A DNA stretch of 38,212 nucleotides, from assembly GCA_020851115.1 (NCBI GenBank), contig JADZDJ010000268.1:1-38212 (forward strand), in the 5' to 3' direction. Origin of the DNA: Pirellulales bacterium (GTDB taxonomy: Bacteria; Planctomycetota; Planctomycetia; Pirellulales; JADZDJ01). The notes under the pieces are model-generated. The model had not been told where the DNA came from. It made no database searches and saw nothing but the letters and a program-made list of their open reading frames with translations. Position numbers and translations under genes: made by a program. Shown in pieces: positions 18,657 through 27,870 of this stretch; the first letter of the stretch is position 1; each line of letters begins with the position of its first letter.

Positions 18657-19298
18657 ATGAATCGCCGACAATTCGCGTTTTGGTTCAGTTTCAGCCTCTT
18701 TCATTTGGCTGAGAGGCTGCATGCCGACGGGCTGGATCGACTGGCGGCGGCGACGTTGAATGCCACCGAGCCAAAATCGTTCATGGAAGCGTCGCCGTCG
18801 CAGAGCGAAATCATCGAGTCGGCAGAACATTGGGCGACCAACGAAAATCGCAATTGGAGATGGTTCGAACGCGAGAATCAGATCCGGGGCAAGTGGCGGG
18901 TCACTGGAATCACCACTCCCATCAACAAGCAGACTGGCGAGCGATATGCCGGAGCAACGGGCTATCTCGACGACAGCCTGGTTCCCGAGGAAATGCGAGC
19001 CAATGCTCCGCAATCTGCGGTGGAAGGCGCTACGACGACACCCGAGAGGGACGCCGGCCAGCCCAGCCCTGCACGCCGAGCGCGCCATGGCCGGCCGCCG
19101 AGCCGATGGCTGCGCAGCTTACGCGCTCCGGAGCTGCGCATTTGGCTAAAGACCATCGATGTTCCTGAAGCCGATGTCGAAGGGATGACTTTCTTCGAAC
19201 ATCTAACGCGCGATCACTACTTCCACGCCGACCGAATCACGGGATTGGCGATTCCTGAACAAGCCAAACTGCACGCAGCGGCGCATTTTGGATATTAG
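18657..19298 (+). CDS. Exported protein of a planctomycete-type family, function unknown
   Basis: The start ATG 18657 opens a 213-residue protein with a signal-like N-terminus (MNRRQFAFWFSFSLFHLAERLHA). A longer upstream frame exists but overlaps the region antisense to the aminotransferase. The core has RGKWRVTGITTPINKQTGERY, LVPEEMR, LRAPELRIWLKTIDVPEADVEGMTF and ends HLTRDHYFHADRI...LHAAAHFGY. The two halves look like one conserved domain interrupted by an Arg/Pro-rich stretch (about residues 122-155). I recall similar uncharacterised proteins from planctomycetes but no function. It is monocistronic and convergent with the SDR gene. Confidence 0.65.
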   Translation: MNRRQFAFWFSFSLFHLAERLHADGLDRLAAATLNATEPKSFMEASPSQSEIIESAEHWATNENRNWRWFERENQIRGKWRVTGITTPINKQTGERYAGATGYLDDSLVPEEMRANAPQSAVEGATTTPERDAGQPSPARRARHGRPPSRWLRSLRAPELRIWLKTIDVPEADVEGMTFFEHLTRDHYFHADRITGLAIPEQAKLHAAAHFGY

Positions 19299-19372
19299 TC
19301 ACAGCTTCAGGGCGCGTCGATGACTGTTGCCGTTGTCGGAATGTCAAATTACGATTCGGATGAGTCTTGGTC

Positions 19373-20143
19373 TCAAAAGACCCGCGCGAGAATACCGCCA
19401 TCGACGACGACCACCGACCCGGTCACATAATTCCCCGCCTCGCTGGCCAAGAAGACCGCCGGGCCGGCGAGTTCACGCGGGTCGCCCCAGCGTCCGATCG
19501 CCGTCCGTGCCGCCACGGCGTTGCGAATTTCATCGCTGAGCAATCGCGACGGCAAATCGGTGAGAATTGGCCCAGGAGCTATACAATTCACCGTAATGCC
19601 GAATTCACCCAATTCCAGCGCTGACGCCCGACACAATCCAATGACGGCGCTCTTGGTGGCCGAATAAGCTCCACGGCCCAGATGCGACGATAGCCCCATA
19701 ATCGACGACATGTAAATAATTCGTCCCCAGCGGCGGCCCTTCATGCCAGGAACCAAGTAGCGTGCAAGCGCCATGCAACTCGTGAGATTCAATTCGAGAA
19801 TTTCGTCCCAATCTTTGTCTTGAATGGCATCCAGCGGTTGCGGCGTGTTGCTGCCGGCGTTATTGACGAGGATGTCGATCTTGCCGAAAGCGTGCGTCGC
19901 ACTGTCGGCCAATTTACGAACGTCGTCTCGCTTGGTCATGTCGGCAACAATCGTGGCAACGCCTGTGTCGAGGCCCTGGCGAACTTCTGCCGCGGCGGTT
20001 CGCAACTCGTCCTCATGGCGGCTGGAAATGACCACGTCGGCACCGGCTTCGGCAAAGCCGCGGGCCATCGCTTTGCCGAGACCTTTGCTACCGCCGGTTA
20101 CGAGCGCTACGCGTCCGGTAAGATTGAATAAGGGAGAACTCAT
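19373..20143 (-). CDS. SDR-family oxidoreductase
   Basis: A 256-residue classical short-chain dehydrogenase/reductase, NAD(P)-dependent. It has the cofactor motif TGGSKGLG, the ILVNNAGSN segment, and the catalytic Ser-Tyr-Lys in SSIMGLSSHLGRGAYSATKSA, then CIAPGPILTDL and the end YVTGSVVVVDGG. The whole reads most like gluconate 5-dehydrogenase / 3-oxoacyl reductase-type members, but substrate cannot be decided. The start is set at ATG 20143 (MSSPLFNLTGRVALVTGG); 66 further upstream codons in the open frame are not family-like. Confidence 0.9.
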   Translation of the reverse strand: MSSPLFNLTGRVALVTGGSKGLGKAMARGFAEAGADVVISSRHEDELRTAAAEVRQGLDTGVATIVADMTKRDDVRKLADSATHAFGKIDILVNNAGSNTPQPLDAIQDKDWDEILELNLTSCMALARYLVPGMKGRRWGRIIYMSSIMGLSSHLGRGAYSATKSAVIGLCRASALELGEFGITVNCIAPGPILTDLPSRLLSDEIRNAVAARTAIGRWGDPRELAGPAVFLASEAGNYVTGSVVVVDGGILARVF

Positions 20144-20176
20144 GGGAATTCCAAAGTCAACCGTGTAGGGGCGAGA

Positions 20177-20197
20177 GTAGGATCTTGCACATCCTAC
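20177..20197 (-). terminator. Perfect 7-bp hairpin between the acid phosphatase and SDR genes
   Basis: GTAGGAT and ATCCTAC pair around a 7-base loop. It lies about 150 bases after the acid phosphatase stop and 34 bases before the SDR start; both genes are on the minus strand. There is no T-run, so it is a candidate for weak termination or an SDR 5'-UTR structure. Confidence 0.35.
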
Positions 20198-20350
20198 CAT
20201 GCAGCCATCCGATGATGCCACCGTGCTTCGAACATTCGTAGTGATGCTGTTTACCCGAGATTTGCTCCCTTGACTGCTGGAGTGACGACTACTCCCATCC
20301 GATTCTACGAGGAACAACTCAGCGCCGTGGAAGGTTGCCACCGCTGCATT

Positions 20351-21193
20351 TTACGACTTATCGACACGACGCAGGTGGCCTGCCGGCTCGCCTTTCAAGA
20401 TCAGTTGCCAATCGCCATAGACAGGGTTCGGCAAAATAAACCACTTTTTTCCCCACATCTTCGAATATTCCCGCACGGCTGCGCACAGTGATTCCGGCGA
20501 GGCGTCTTTCTCGTAGGCGAATTCGTCGGTGAAATCGGTCAATTGATCTCCGACCAGCGCCACGATTGTGTATTGTTCGCGAACCAAGTTGCGCCGCGAA
20601 GTCTTATTCGAGTCATTTTGCTTCATGAGCAATCGCACGCTGTCCGACGACTTTAATCCTCGAACGTTGACTCCCCATTGGGTCAGCGTTTCGATCGTCG
20701 CTTCGCGCAGTGATTCCGGACGATTGGTGATATATACGACGGCAAAATTGAGCGCTTCGATACGACGGATGAATTCGCCAGCACCGGGTACGAGCCGAAT
20801 CGATGCCCGATGCTTCGCAGCGAATTCCGTAAACAACGCTGTTGAATGTTCTTTGCCGCTGTCGTACAGAAACGATTCATACGCACCGTTATCGAGCACC
20901 GTTTCATCCAGGTCCATCACCACGCACGGCGGCGGTTGGCGAAACTCGGGGGCCAATGTTGCTTGCACCCGGCCCCATTGCTTGGCTTCGCGCTCCAGCT
21001 GGTCGCCGGACAATTGGTAGGTCTGTAGGCAACAGGCTACGTACTCGGCCGAGGTTTGCATCCATAAATTAGCCCACAACAGCCCACGCTGATGTTCCGT
21101 TGGTTGCGGCATCAATTGCCAACCGGCCGCGGTACCGGCCAACAAAATTACCAGCACCGATGCCAAACGACGAGAACCTGGCAGATGAGTCAT
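20351..21193 (-). CDS. e(P4)-type HAD acid phosphatase / 5'-nucleotidase
   Basis: A 280-residue HAD-superfamily phosphatase of the class B/class C acid phosphatase type, as in lipoprotein e(P4). The nucleophile motif is VVMDLDETVLDNGAYESF near residue 95. Further motifs are VYITNRPES (motif II), Lys in LLMKQND, and VALVGDQLTDFTDEF (motif IV). The N-terminus has a hydrophobic export segment (LASVLVILLAGTAAGW). A lipobox Cys is not evident, so it may be membrane-anchored or secreted rather than a lipoprotein. The frame can be extended to a TTG at 21202, but ATG 21193 is preferred. Role: dephosphorylation of external nucleotides or phosphate esters. Confidence 0.85.
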   Translation of the reverse strand: MTHLPGSRRLASVLVILLAGTAAGWQLMPQPTEHQRGLLWANLWMQTSAEYVACCLQTYQLSGDQLEREAKQWGRVQATLAPEFRQPPPCVVMDLDETVLDNGAYESFLYDSGKEHSTALFTEFAAKHRASIRLVPGAGEFIRRIEALNFAVVYITNRPESLREATIETLTQWGVNVRGLKSSDSVRLLMKQNDSNKTSRRNLVREQYTIVALVGDQLTDFTDEFAYEKDASPESLCAAVREYSKMWGKKWFILPNPVYGDWQLILKGEPAGHLRRVDKS

Positions 21194-21315
21194 AGATGCC
21201 AACTCTTTGAGACCTCAAGCCAAAATAGGAAAATGCACGTACTCAATCATAACCTATGCTCCGCCCGGTGGCGGCCGCTGCTTGGATTTGAGTGCGGCTC
21301 AAATTTGGATAGGCG

Positions 21316-22248
21316 CTATTTGAAATGGCGAATAGTCAGCATCATTCCGCCCAGAGCGCACAGCGCAATTGCCCAAGCTGCCGGCTCTGGTAACGGCGCT
21401 GTGCCTAGACCCAGCGCAAATGGAAAATGCGTCTGCCAGGCAACGAAGTCAGACCCATCCACATCACCATCGCCGTCAGAATCTCCGTGCGCTCGCGTTG
21501 CGCCTACAACAGCAGGGAAGTGGGTTTGCCAAGCAACAAAATCGGCACCATCGACATCTCCATCGACATCGAAATCGCCCGGCGTTGTCGGCACGCCGCC
21601 GGTCGAATTAACGCTAATTTGAAATGCGTAGACCGCGTTGTCAAACGTCTTTGAAAAATGGTTGACAGCCTGTCCAGCCGCCGACGGCGGGGTAAACGTC
21701 GTGTCGTGATCGACGCGAGACCAAAACAATTCTGGCAATGTGTCTCGAAAGCCGACGCGCGCAGCCCCCGAACTGAATAATCCGCCATAGACATCAATGC
21801 CAACGGGAAGCGAGAATTGCTGAGAGTTGCCCAGATACGACACTGAAACGATATTGGCCGGATCGCTTAACGTGACGACATCCGCCACCGCTACCGGCGG
21901 CCCGACCCAGATCGTTTGATAGGCTCGCGTCTCTCCTGTCGTGTCGAAACCGGGATCGGTGAGGGCGGCAAGAAACGGAACGACCGAACCGGGCGCGGGC
22001 AGGCCCGATTGGGTAGCGTTATGAAACGAAAAATTGCTGACGGTGTAAACGCCGGCCGCCAACGTCGCGGGAATTCGGTGGACTTCGAGCGAGCTTGTCG
22101 GGCGCGGTGCAGCGATCGGCGGGTTCGCCAGCACGAAACCACTACCAGGACCGATGGTGGCCCCTTGCACCTGCGATCGAACTTCGCACACAAGCAAGCA
22201 GGAAAGCAATACCGATGCAATCTGCAGCCGCGGAATCGACCGTGTCAT
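21316..22248 (-). CDS. Secreted protein with dockerin-like repeats and PEP-CTERM signal
   Basis: A 310-residue exported protein. Residues 1-29 form a signal peptide. Residues about 30-215 are a beta-rich domain with no recognised family. Residues about 222-280 hold two dockerin type I-like units, GDFDVDGDVDGADFVAWQ and GDSDGDGDVDGSDFVAWQ, whose Asp pattern is that of Ca-binding loops. The end carries LPEPAAWAIALCALGGMML followed by basic RHFK, a PEP-CTERM sorting signal normally processed by an exosortase. It is probably anchored or released at the cell surface. No exosortase gene and no cohesin partner are in the window. Confidence 0.85.
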   Translation of the reverse strand: MTRSIPRLQIASVLLSCLLVCEVRSQVQGATIGPGSGFVLANPPIAAPRPTSSLEVHRIPATLAAGVYTVSNFSFHNATQSGLPAPGSVVPFLAALTDPGFDTTGETRAYQTIWVGPPVAVADVVTLSDPANIVSVSYLGNSQQFSLPVGIDVYGGLFSSGAARVGFRDTLPELFWSRVDHDTTFTPPSAAGQAVNHFSKTFDNAVYAFQISVNSTGGVPTTPGDFDVDGDVDGADFVAWQTHFPAVVGATRAHGDSDGDGDVDGSDFVAWQTHFPFALGLGTAPLPEPAAWAIALCALGGMMLTIRHFK

Positions 22249-22360
22249 GGCAGCCCCCGTTTCGTAGAATTGAAACCGACCAAGATGCCTTGGTAGCGAA
22301 CAAATTAGAACGAATTTCGGCGTTCGTCAACTACCTGCCTATATCTTCCTACATCGACCA

Positions 22361-22397
22361 AGCGGAAGTGAATTTTTCCCTGTACGAGCGGAAGTGA
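22361..22397 (+). repeat. Direct repeat AGCGGAAGTGA before the epimerase gene
   Basis: The 11-mer AGCGGAAGTGA occurs at 22361-22371 and again at 22387-22397, 26 bases apart. The second copy includes the GGAAG that acts as ribosome binding site, about 8 bases before ATG 22403. A short duplication or a pair of regulator sites are both possible. Confidence 0.5.
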
Positions 22398-22402
22398 TGC
22401 CT

Positions 22403-23374
22403 ATGAACTGGAGCGAGTATCGAGTTTGCGTGACGGGGGGGGCAGGTTTCTTGGGCCGCGCTGTCTGTCGCGAATTATTGGCGCGCGGTGTTGCCGCGGA
22501 AAAACTGACTGTCCCCCGACGTGCCAGGTACGATTTGACTCACGAAGACGCGGTACAGCGGTTCTTTCGCGATTTCCAACCCGATGTGATCATCCATTTG
22601 GCAGCCGAAGTTGGTGGCATCGGCGCAAATATGGTCCAGCCCGGCCGTTTCTTCTTTGCCAACATGGCCATGGGGCTGCATCTGATCGAACATGCGCGGA
22701 TCGCTAGCATCCGCAAGTTTGTGCAGGTCGGCACGGTATGCGCCTATCCAAAACTTGCCCCCATCCCATTTCGAGAAGATGATCTTTGGAACGGCTATCC
22801 CGAGGAAACCAACGCACCGTATGGCGTGGCCAAGAAAGCGCTGTTCGTAATGCTCGATGCCTATCACCGGCAATATGGCTTGGCAAGTTCAGTGGTGGTG
22901 CCCGTCAATCTTTACGGCCCCGGCGATAATTTTGATCCAGCAATCAGCCACGTCATTCCAGCCCTGATTCGCAAATGCGAAGCGGCGCGAGTCAGCGGCG
23001 AGCGGCAAATCATGTGCTGGGGAACTGGCACTGCCAGCCGCGAGTTCTTATACGTGGATGATGCCGCCCGCGGCATTGTCGCGGCAGCCGAAACGATGGA
23101 ATCGCCAACCCCAATCAATCTGGGTGCCGGCAAAGAGATCGCGATTGCGGATCTCGTGAAGCTGATTGCCAAGCTGTGCGATTTCAACGGCGACATTCGC
23201 TGGGATCCTTCCCGCCCCGATGGGCAGCCTCGTCGCTGTATTGATACGAGCCTAGCAAAAAGGATACTCGGCTGGCAGGCAACCATGCCGCTCGACGAGG
23301 GACTGCGCCGCACGATTGCGTATTGGCGCGAACAAAGCCCCATCAGTCAGCAGCCACCCATTCCTCAGCCGTGA
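22403..23374 (+). CDS. NAD-dependent epimerase, GDP-L-fucose synthase-like
   Basis: A 323-residue extended SDR enzyme. It has the Rossmann motif TGGAGFLG and LAAEVGGIGANM. The active-site region is VGTVCAYPKLAPIPFREDDL, and the catalytic Tyr-Lys pair is in NAPYGVAKKAL. Then come PVNLYGPGDNFDP and the C-terminal DTSLAKRILGW. These fit the GDP-L-fucose synthase (WcaG/Fcl) group, which turns GDP-4-keto-6-deoxymannose into GDP-fucose for cell-surface glycans, but GMD or glycosyltransferase genes are not nearby. ATG 22403 is chosen because a GGAAG sits at good spacing; GTG 22394 and ATG 22397 are alternatives. The last 32 bases overlap the convergent EF-hand gene. Confidence 0.85.
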   Translation: MNWSEYRVCVTGGAGFLGRAVCRELLARGVAAEKLTVPRRARYDLTHEDAVQRFFRDFQPDVIIHLAAEVGGIGANMVQPGRFFFANMAMGLHLIEHARIASIRKFVQVGTVCAYPKLAPIPFREDDLWNGYPEETNAPYGVAKKALFVMLDAYHRQYGLASSVVVPVNLYGPGDNFDPAISHVIPALIRKCEAARVSGERQIMCWGTGTASREFLYVDDAARGIVAAAETMESPTPINLGAGKEIAIADLVKLIAKLCDFNGDIRWDPSRPDGQPRRCIDTSLAKRILGWQATMPLDEGLRRTIAYWREQSPISQQPPIPQP

Positions 23375-24899
23375 TAATGCCGTCGCTATTACGATCGAGG
23401 ACATTGAATCTTTCGACTTTGGAATCTGTCCAGTCCGATTCAAATTCGTGCATCTGCACTTGCCCATCGCCGTCGGTGTCCTTGCCGAAGAAGTCTTGAG
23501 AAAGTTTCTCAGGTAGGCTTTGTGGTGAGACATAGTAGCGACGTATCGCAGGAGTGGACGTCGATTCGCCGCGCTTTCCGCCATCAGATGGCTCGCCCCA
23601 ACGACGATCTCCACCTCGGTTTCTACCACTGAGCAACCCCTCGCGAGGTTCGCCGCCAACGTTGGTATTTTTATTGCCACCGGTATCGCCCGAAGAATTT
23701 GCGGTAGGTGAAGATGTAGAATTATTTGCCGACGAATTAGCAGGCTTATTCTCGGTGATTTCGCTTCCGCCACCCGGCTTGTAGTTTATGATTTCTTCGA
23801 GTGTTACCTTACGATCGCCATCGGCGTCATACCGTTGCATTATTGCAGATTCTTCCTTGTCGATCGCGCCATCGCCGTTCTTGTCGTAGTTTTTAATCAT
23901 TCCTTGGGCGATTTTCCGGAAATTTTCGCTTGCTGATGGCGGATTCGTCGTGCTGCTCGTCGCCGTCTCCGACTTCTTCGGCTCGGAAGGATTCGAAGTG
24001 GACGATACTTGTCGCACGGAACCAGCAGAGAAATCTCCGCCGCCTCTCGTTCCGCGGAATTCGCGCCGAGCTCGCCCTTCTCGCGCTTCACTGCCGCCGT
24101 CCAGGCGACTTCGACGTTCTCCGTGGCCCGATCGTTCAGATTCGCCACTACCGCCATGGTCTGCGTTGCTTTTCGAATCGTGATCGGAATTTCGGGAGTG
24201 TCGTTCGGAGTCGCCTGAAGACTGCTCGCCATCGCCATCGCCATTTGTCGATGATGGTTCTACAGAGGCTGCTGCGATCTCCACGCCAAAGCCTGGAACC
24301 GGCGGCAAATCGATCGCCTCGCCGAATCCGGATACGAGACGATGCCCCTCCTCTTCAGATTTCTTCTTGGCGTTTGAGGCCGATTTTTCGGCCGATCGGC
24401 GATCCCCGTCGCTGCCGCGCTCCTGCTCGCGCATCCGCTGATGCAGGGCAGATTCCAGTTTTTCAATGGAAATTGGCGAATTCGTATCTACGCCTGCGCG
24501 TTGGACCATGCCGCGTGTCCAGCCGTTCAATTCGTTCGGATCAATCATGTTGTTGCCGTTGGCATCCATACGCCGAATCCAGTCGGTTCCTCCGCCTCCA
24601 CGGCCTCCCCATCCGCCCCCCCAGCCTCCGAATCCATCTCGATCTCCGCCGCGTTCTCTTCCTCCCCAACTACCCCATTCGCCGCGACCGCGACCGCCCC
24701 TGCCCCTGCCGTCCCGGCCGAATCCACCGCCGCGAGCTTCTCCGCGACTGCCCTGATCTCGGTTTTCGTCCCCGCCATTGCCGCCCCAGTCGCCGCGCCC
24801 ACGACCTCGAAATTCTTGCGCATCCGCTGTGGAAATGACGGAAAATGCAACAATACAGCAACTTACGACGACGATGGCCTTATCTAACATGATTTTCAT
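23343..24899 (-). CDS. Exported Gly/Arg-rich protein with five EF-hand-like motifs
   Basis: A 518-residue exported protein. Residues 1-29 are a signal peptide (KAIVVVSCCIVAFSVISTADA). Residues 30-105 are dominated by Gly, Arg, Asp and Trp (repeats like RGRGRG and GGWGGG). EF-hand loops follow: DANGNNMIDPNE (about 110), DKNGDGAIDKEE (about 336), DADGDRKVTLEE (about 356), DTDGDGQVQMHE (about 471) and DRNSDGIITAEE (about 500). A long charged Ser/Glu/Asn-rich linker separates the first from the rest. Calcium binding is expected; a structural or envelope role is inferred. Start 24899 (MKIMLDK) is chosen; an upstream ATG adds eight polar residues. The gene is divergent from the Spy-like gene and tail-overlaps the epimerase. 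Confidence 0.8.
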   Translation of the reverse strand: MKIMLDKAIVVVSCCIVAFSVISTADAQEFRGRGRGDWGGNGGDENRDQGSRGEARGGGFGRDGRGRGGRGRGEWGSWGGRERGGDRDGFGGWGGGWGGRGGGGTDWIRRMDANGNNMIDPNELNGWTRGMVQRAGVDTNSPISIEKLESALHQRMREQERGSDGDRRSAEKSASNAKKKSEEEGHRLVSGFGEAIDLPPVPGFGVEIAAASVEPSSTNGDGDGEQSSGDSERHSRNSDHDSKSNADHGGSGESERSGHGERRSRLDGGSEAREGRARREFRGTRGGGDFSAGSVRQVSSTSNPSEPKKSETATSSTTNPPSASENFRKIAQGMIKNYDKNGDGAIDKEESAIMQRYDADGDRKVTLEEIINYKPGGGSEITENKPANSSANNSTSSPTANSSGDTGGNKNTNVGGEPREGLLSGRNRGGDRRWGEPSDGGKRGESTSTPAIRRYYVSPQSLPEKLSQDFFGKDTDGDGQVQMHEFESDWTDSKVERFNVLDRNSDGIITAEEWVAAD

Positions 24900-25154
24900 T
24901 CTAACTTCGTGGCCCGATGACAACTACGCGAAACTTCCAATCTGAGCGGGCCGGCTCGCCATTTAGTATGAAACCGCGGAACCGGACTGAGGTTACGGGG
25001 TTGAATACCCTGTCCGTCGCGTTGACGTGCCGTCGCCAGCATTGCTCCGCCATCAGGGCTAGCAAAAAATATTCTCAATCGGCTTTCCGGGGCAATCTGG
25101 CGCCGAAATTTGGTCGAAACGACCTCGAAAACACCTGTAGTAGGAGTCATTTGT

Positions 25155-25880
25155 ATGAAAACCAGCGTTCCAACGTTGGCATTCGCAGTTGCGTTGCTCG
25201 TGTTTACTTCGACATCCATGGCACAGAATCAAGAGCGCGGACGCGAACGCGGCCAGGGCGGCCGATTTGGGATGGGCATGGGTACCGGCTCGACTCAGCT
25301 CTTGCAAAATGAAAAAGTCCAAAAAGAGCTAGAGCTAACCGGCGATCAAGTCGATCAACTTAAAAAAATCGCCGACGAGGCTCCCTCATTCCGCGATTTC
25401 CAGGATTTGAGCCGAGAGGAGATCACCAAGAAGCGGGAAGAAACACAAAAGAAAGTTGACGAAGTGCTCTTGCCGCATCAAAAAGATCGCCTGAAGGAAC
25501 TGCAAATTCAACTGTCCGGCAGTCGCGCCCTCTTGCAAGATGACGTAGCCGAAAAATTGAATCTCAGCAGCGAGCAGAAAGAAAAACTCCGCGAGGTTCT
25601 TAGCTTTCGCCGCGGACAGAACCGAGGACAAGGTGGTGAGCGGCCCAACCGAGAAGACTTTGCGAAACGAATGGAAGAGCAAAATCAGAAAGCAATGGAC
25701 GTTCTTACGGCCGAACAAAAAGATCAGTTTGAAAAGATGAAGGGCAAGAAGGCCGACATCACGATGCAAGATTTGTTCCGCGGCTTCGGTGGGCGCGGCG
25801 ATGGCAATCGCGGTCGAGGCCAACGCGGCAATGGTGAAGGCCGAGGCGCCGGAGAAGGTCGAGCGCCGCGCGACGCGTAA
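25155..25880 (+). CDS. Spy/CpxP-like periplasmic protein with Gly/Arg-rich tail
   Basis: A 241-residue exported protein. Residues 1-23 form a signal peptide (VPTLAFAVALLVFTSTSMAQ). The body is helical and highly charged. It has LTGDQ, LSSEQ and LTAEQ motifs spaced along the chain, like the LTxxQ motifs of Spy/CpxP-type proteins that bind misfolded proteins or metals. Residues about 215-241 are Gly/Arg-rich (RGFGGRGDGNRGRGQRG). ATG 25155 is selected because an AGGAG lies 8 bases upstream. It is divergent from the EF-hand gene across 255 bases, and both share a Gly/Arg-rich style. A stress-chaperone role is a family-based guess. Confidence 0.75.
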   Translation: MKTSVPTLAFAVALLVFTSTSMAQNQERGRERGQGGRFGMGMGTGSTQLLQNEKVQKELELTGDQVDQLKKIADEAPSFRDFQDLSREEITKKREETQKKVDEVLLPHQKDRLKELQIQLSGSRALLQDDVAEKLNLSSEQKEKLREVLSFRRGQNRGQGGERPNREDFAKRMEEQNQKAMDVLTAEQKDQFEKMKGKKADITMQDLFRGFGGRGDGNRGRGQRGNGEGRGAGEGRAPRDA

Positions 25881-25934
25881 CATGATCCGATGGCGGTAAT
25901 TCTGGGCTGTCAAGAATTTCAACGAATCGTCGTC

Positions 25935-25971
25935 AACCAAGCCCCAGAGGAATCATCCCTTGGGCTTGGTT
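25935..25971 (+). terminator. 10-bp perfect hairpin after the Spy-like gene
   Basis: AACCAAGCCC (25935-25944) and GGGCTTGGTT (25962-25971) pair perfectly around a 17-base loop, 54 bases after the stop at 25880. The stem is strong but no T-run follows, so it may work as a Rho-aided terminator or an mRNA-end stabiliser. It separates the Spy-like gene from the gsp promoter. Confidence 0.6.
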
Positions 25972-25998
25972 CGATGGTGAGAATTGTCCGTGAGTAGC

Positions 25999-26029
25999 TT
26001 GGCATGCGCCGCTGGGATTTCGCTATAAT
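25999..26029 (+). promoter_or_regulatory. Candidate sigma-70 promoter of the gsp locus
   Basis: TTGGCA (25999-26004, -35) and TATAAT (26024-26029, -10) are separated by 19 bases, slightly longer than ideal. Transcription would begin near 26036 and give a leader of about 75 bases before gspE. It lies just downstream of the hairpin ending the previous gene, as expected for the head of a long operon. Confidence 0.5.
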
Positions 26030-26110
26030 AGAAACGCTCACGGTGGGGCTGTCGCTCCAGCCTGCCTAACGATTGTCCCCAGCTCTTGCCTACCGTTCCG
26101 CCCAATCATC

Positions 26111-27814
<1,704 letters not shown>

Positions 27815-27819
27815 GCAGC

Positions 27820-27849
27820 GAGCGGTGAACAATCATCGATTCGCCGCTC
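27820..27849 (+). repeat. Intercistronic hairpin between gspE and gspF
   Basis: GAGCGGTGAA and TTCGCCGCTC pair over 10 bases with one G-T pair around a 10-base loop, starting 5 bases after the gspE stop. There is no T-run, so it more likely stabilises or modulates the mRNA between ATPase and platform genes than terminates it. Confidence 0.45.
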
Positions 27850-27870
27850 AGCATTCTTAGCCACTCGATC

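Noticed and set aside
24060-24800. Repetitive region considered as a possible CRISPR array
   Set aside because: The repetitiveness comes from Gly/Arg-rich codons in the EF-hand gene; there are no regular repeats with unique spacers.
23930-24838. 302-codon plus-strand frame antisense to the EF-hand gene
   Set aside because: Arg/Ser/Pro-rich shadow of a Gly/Arg/Ser-rich coding sequence; the EF-hand loops on the minus strand decide the matter.
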